From contig WARS01000054.1 of the NCBI GenBank assembly GCA_008933995.1, positions 3,773,001-3,837,000 on the forward strand: a DNA stretch of 64,000 nt, given 5' to 3'. The position numbers were made by a program, and so were the translations under genes. Positions 63,176 to 64,000 of this stretch are shown in pieces (the stretch's first letter is position 1; each line of letters starts with the position of its first letter). This stretch comes from Datnioides undecimradiatus (Eukaryota; Chordata; Actinopteri; Lobotiformes; Datnioididae). The notes beneath the pieces are model-generated. The model was not told the origin of the DNA, made no database searches, and saw only the letters and a list, made by a program, of their open reading frames with translations.

Positions 63176-64000
63176 TATGAGTGGAAAGTGAGAGCTGCAA
63201 TTGACAAGGCTGCAATTAGAACTTGTGTCCAGCCCTCCTCCTCCTCCTCCTCCTGGCTGCCTGTGCTATTACTGGACTGGCGTCGCCTGAAATAGACACA
63301 TGCTTTTATTTTAGACACACTACAGGCATCTGCAGCCTACGTGAGTGTGTGTGTGTCTGTCACCACACACTGCTTTCAGTTCTTCAGTGTGCCATGCCAG
63401 GGATTTCACAAATGGGAAGAATTCTGCTGGACACTTTGTGACCCCGTCTGTGCACAGGACAAATCCATTCTGAACAGAGGTGCGACGGTACCGAATGATT
63501 CATAATGCAGCTTCCTCTGCGACCCATCAATTACTGTCAAGTCTATTCATGTTCATCAACTCACACACTTGGAAGAGAAATTTTACAATCCAACTGTTAC
63601 AGAGGATATTTTGGCAGTGCACCAGCTGCAGCACGCTCGCCGGCTCAGCCCTGTTTCGTCAAATTCATGTAGTGCTGCTGCTGCAGCGTACGGGTGTGTG
63701 GCACTTTCATAGTTAGTTAAAGACAAAGATCAGAGTCAAGCTGTGGCCGACACTGAGCGGCCGAGATCGGGTGTGTCTGAATGTGTCGATTAGCAGGAGT
63801 CAGAAACAGAGTGGGAGCTGCGTCCTTCTCCTCAGTGTTCAGGCAGCCTCTCACTGCAGAATCAGACAGTAACTGAAGTGGCAGGGGTTTGTCTCTGTTG
63901 GTCTGTGACCATATCAGAGATCGCAGTATTTAAACATCTGGCATTCTTTGTTTTTCCTGCCGTACTGAGCAAACGTTACCCTGAGCTCCAGTACAAACTC
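61859..64000 (-). other. lrp5 intron, open at the right edge
   Basis: No further lrp5 exon was found right of 61858, so at least 2.1 kb of intron precedes the window edge. It holds an (AC)n at 62999-63019, a (TG)n at 63134-63174 and a (CTC)n at 63234-63254. The leucine-rich plus-strand frame near 63223 is only the translated CTC repeat. Confidence 0.8.
63134..63174. repeat. (TG)n microsatellite
   Basis: About 20 uninterrupted TG units. Confidence 0.95.

Noticed and set aside
63223-63441. Leucine-rich frame resembling a signal peptide
   Set aside because: Produced by a (CTC)n repeat on the strand opposite lrp5, inside its intron.

Overview
The window is nuclear DNA from a ray-finned (teleost) fish. 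Genes are split into short GT-AG exons, intergenic DNA is rich in (CA)n and (GATA)n microsatellites and LINE remnants, and the recognisable proteins are vertebrate orthologues. I see nothing prokaryotic: no operon, phage or CRISPR array.

All three protein-coding genes lie on the minus strand, so transcription runs right to left. (1) lrp5 (50.7-61.9 kb) is the Wnt co-receptor. I could place 18 coding exons by splice sites and reading frame. They stay in frame for 1,115 codons, from the last part of beta-propeller 2 to the stop; the upstream exons lie beyond position 64000. (2) ccnd1 (15.4-19.1 kb) is cyclin D1, a G1 cyclin and known Wnt target. It is complete in five exons (294 aa). (3) A short-chain dehydrogenase/reductase of the C-factor/sniffer type starts at 6213 and runs off the left edge. 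Five exons (190 codons) are present, up to and including the catalytic YxxxK.

Between ccnd1 and lrp5 (about 19.2-50.1 kb) I recognise no protein-coding gene. The interval holds microsatellites, fish interspersed repeats, LINE remnants, an isolated intact tRNA-Pro(TGG) at 47491-47562, and a roughly 2.87-kb near-identical direct duplication whose copies flank a 137-bp run of N (36637-39504 and 39642-42511). That duplication looks like unmerged contig ends rather than biology. A 5'-truncated, frameshifted L2/jockey-type LINE lies at about 9.69-11.22 kb. Pieces of other non-LTR elements lie at about 2.6, 35.4-36.1, 38.5-38.9 (repeated at 41.5-41.9) and 59.5-59.75 kb.

The most informative oddities are in lrp5: an in-frame 18-bp tandem duplication inside propeller 3, and two introns that split exons I recall as single in mammals. 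The lrp5-ccnd1 pairing matches the linkage of the two genes at human 11q13. I found no convincing undescribed system.
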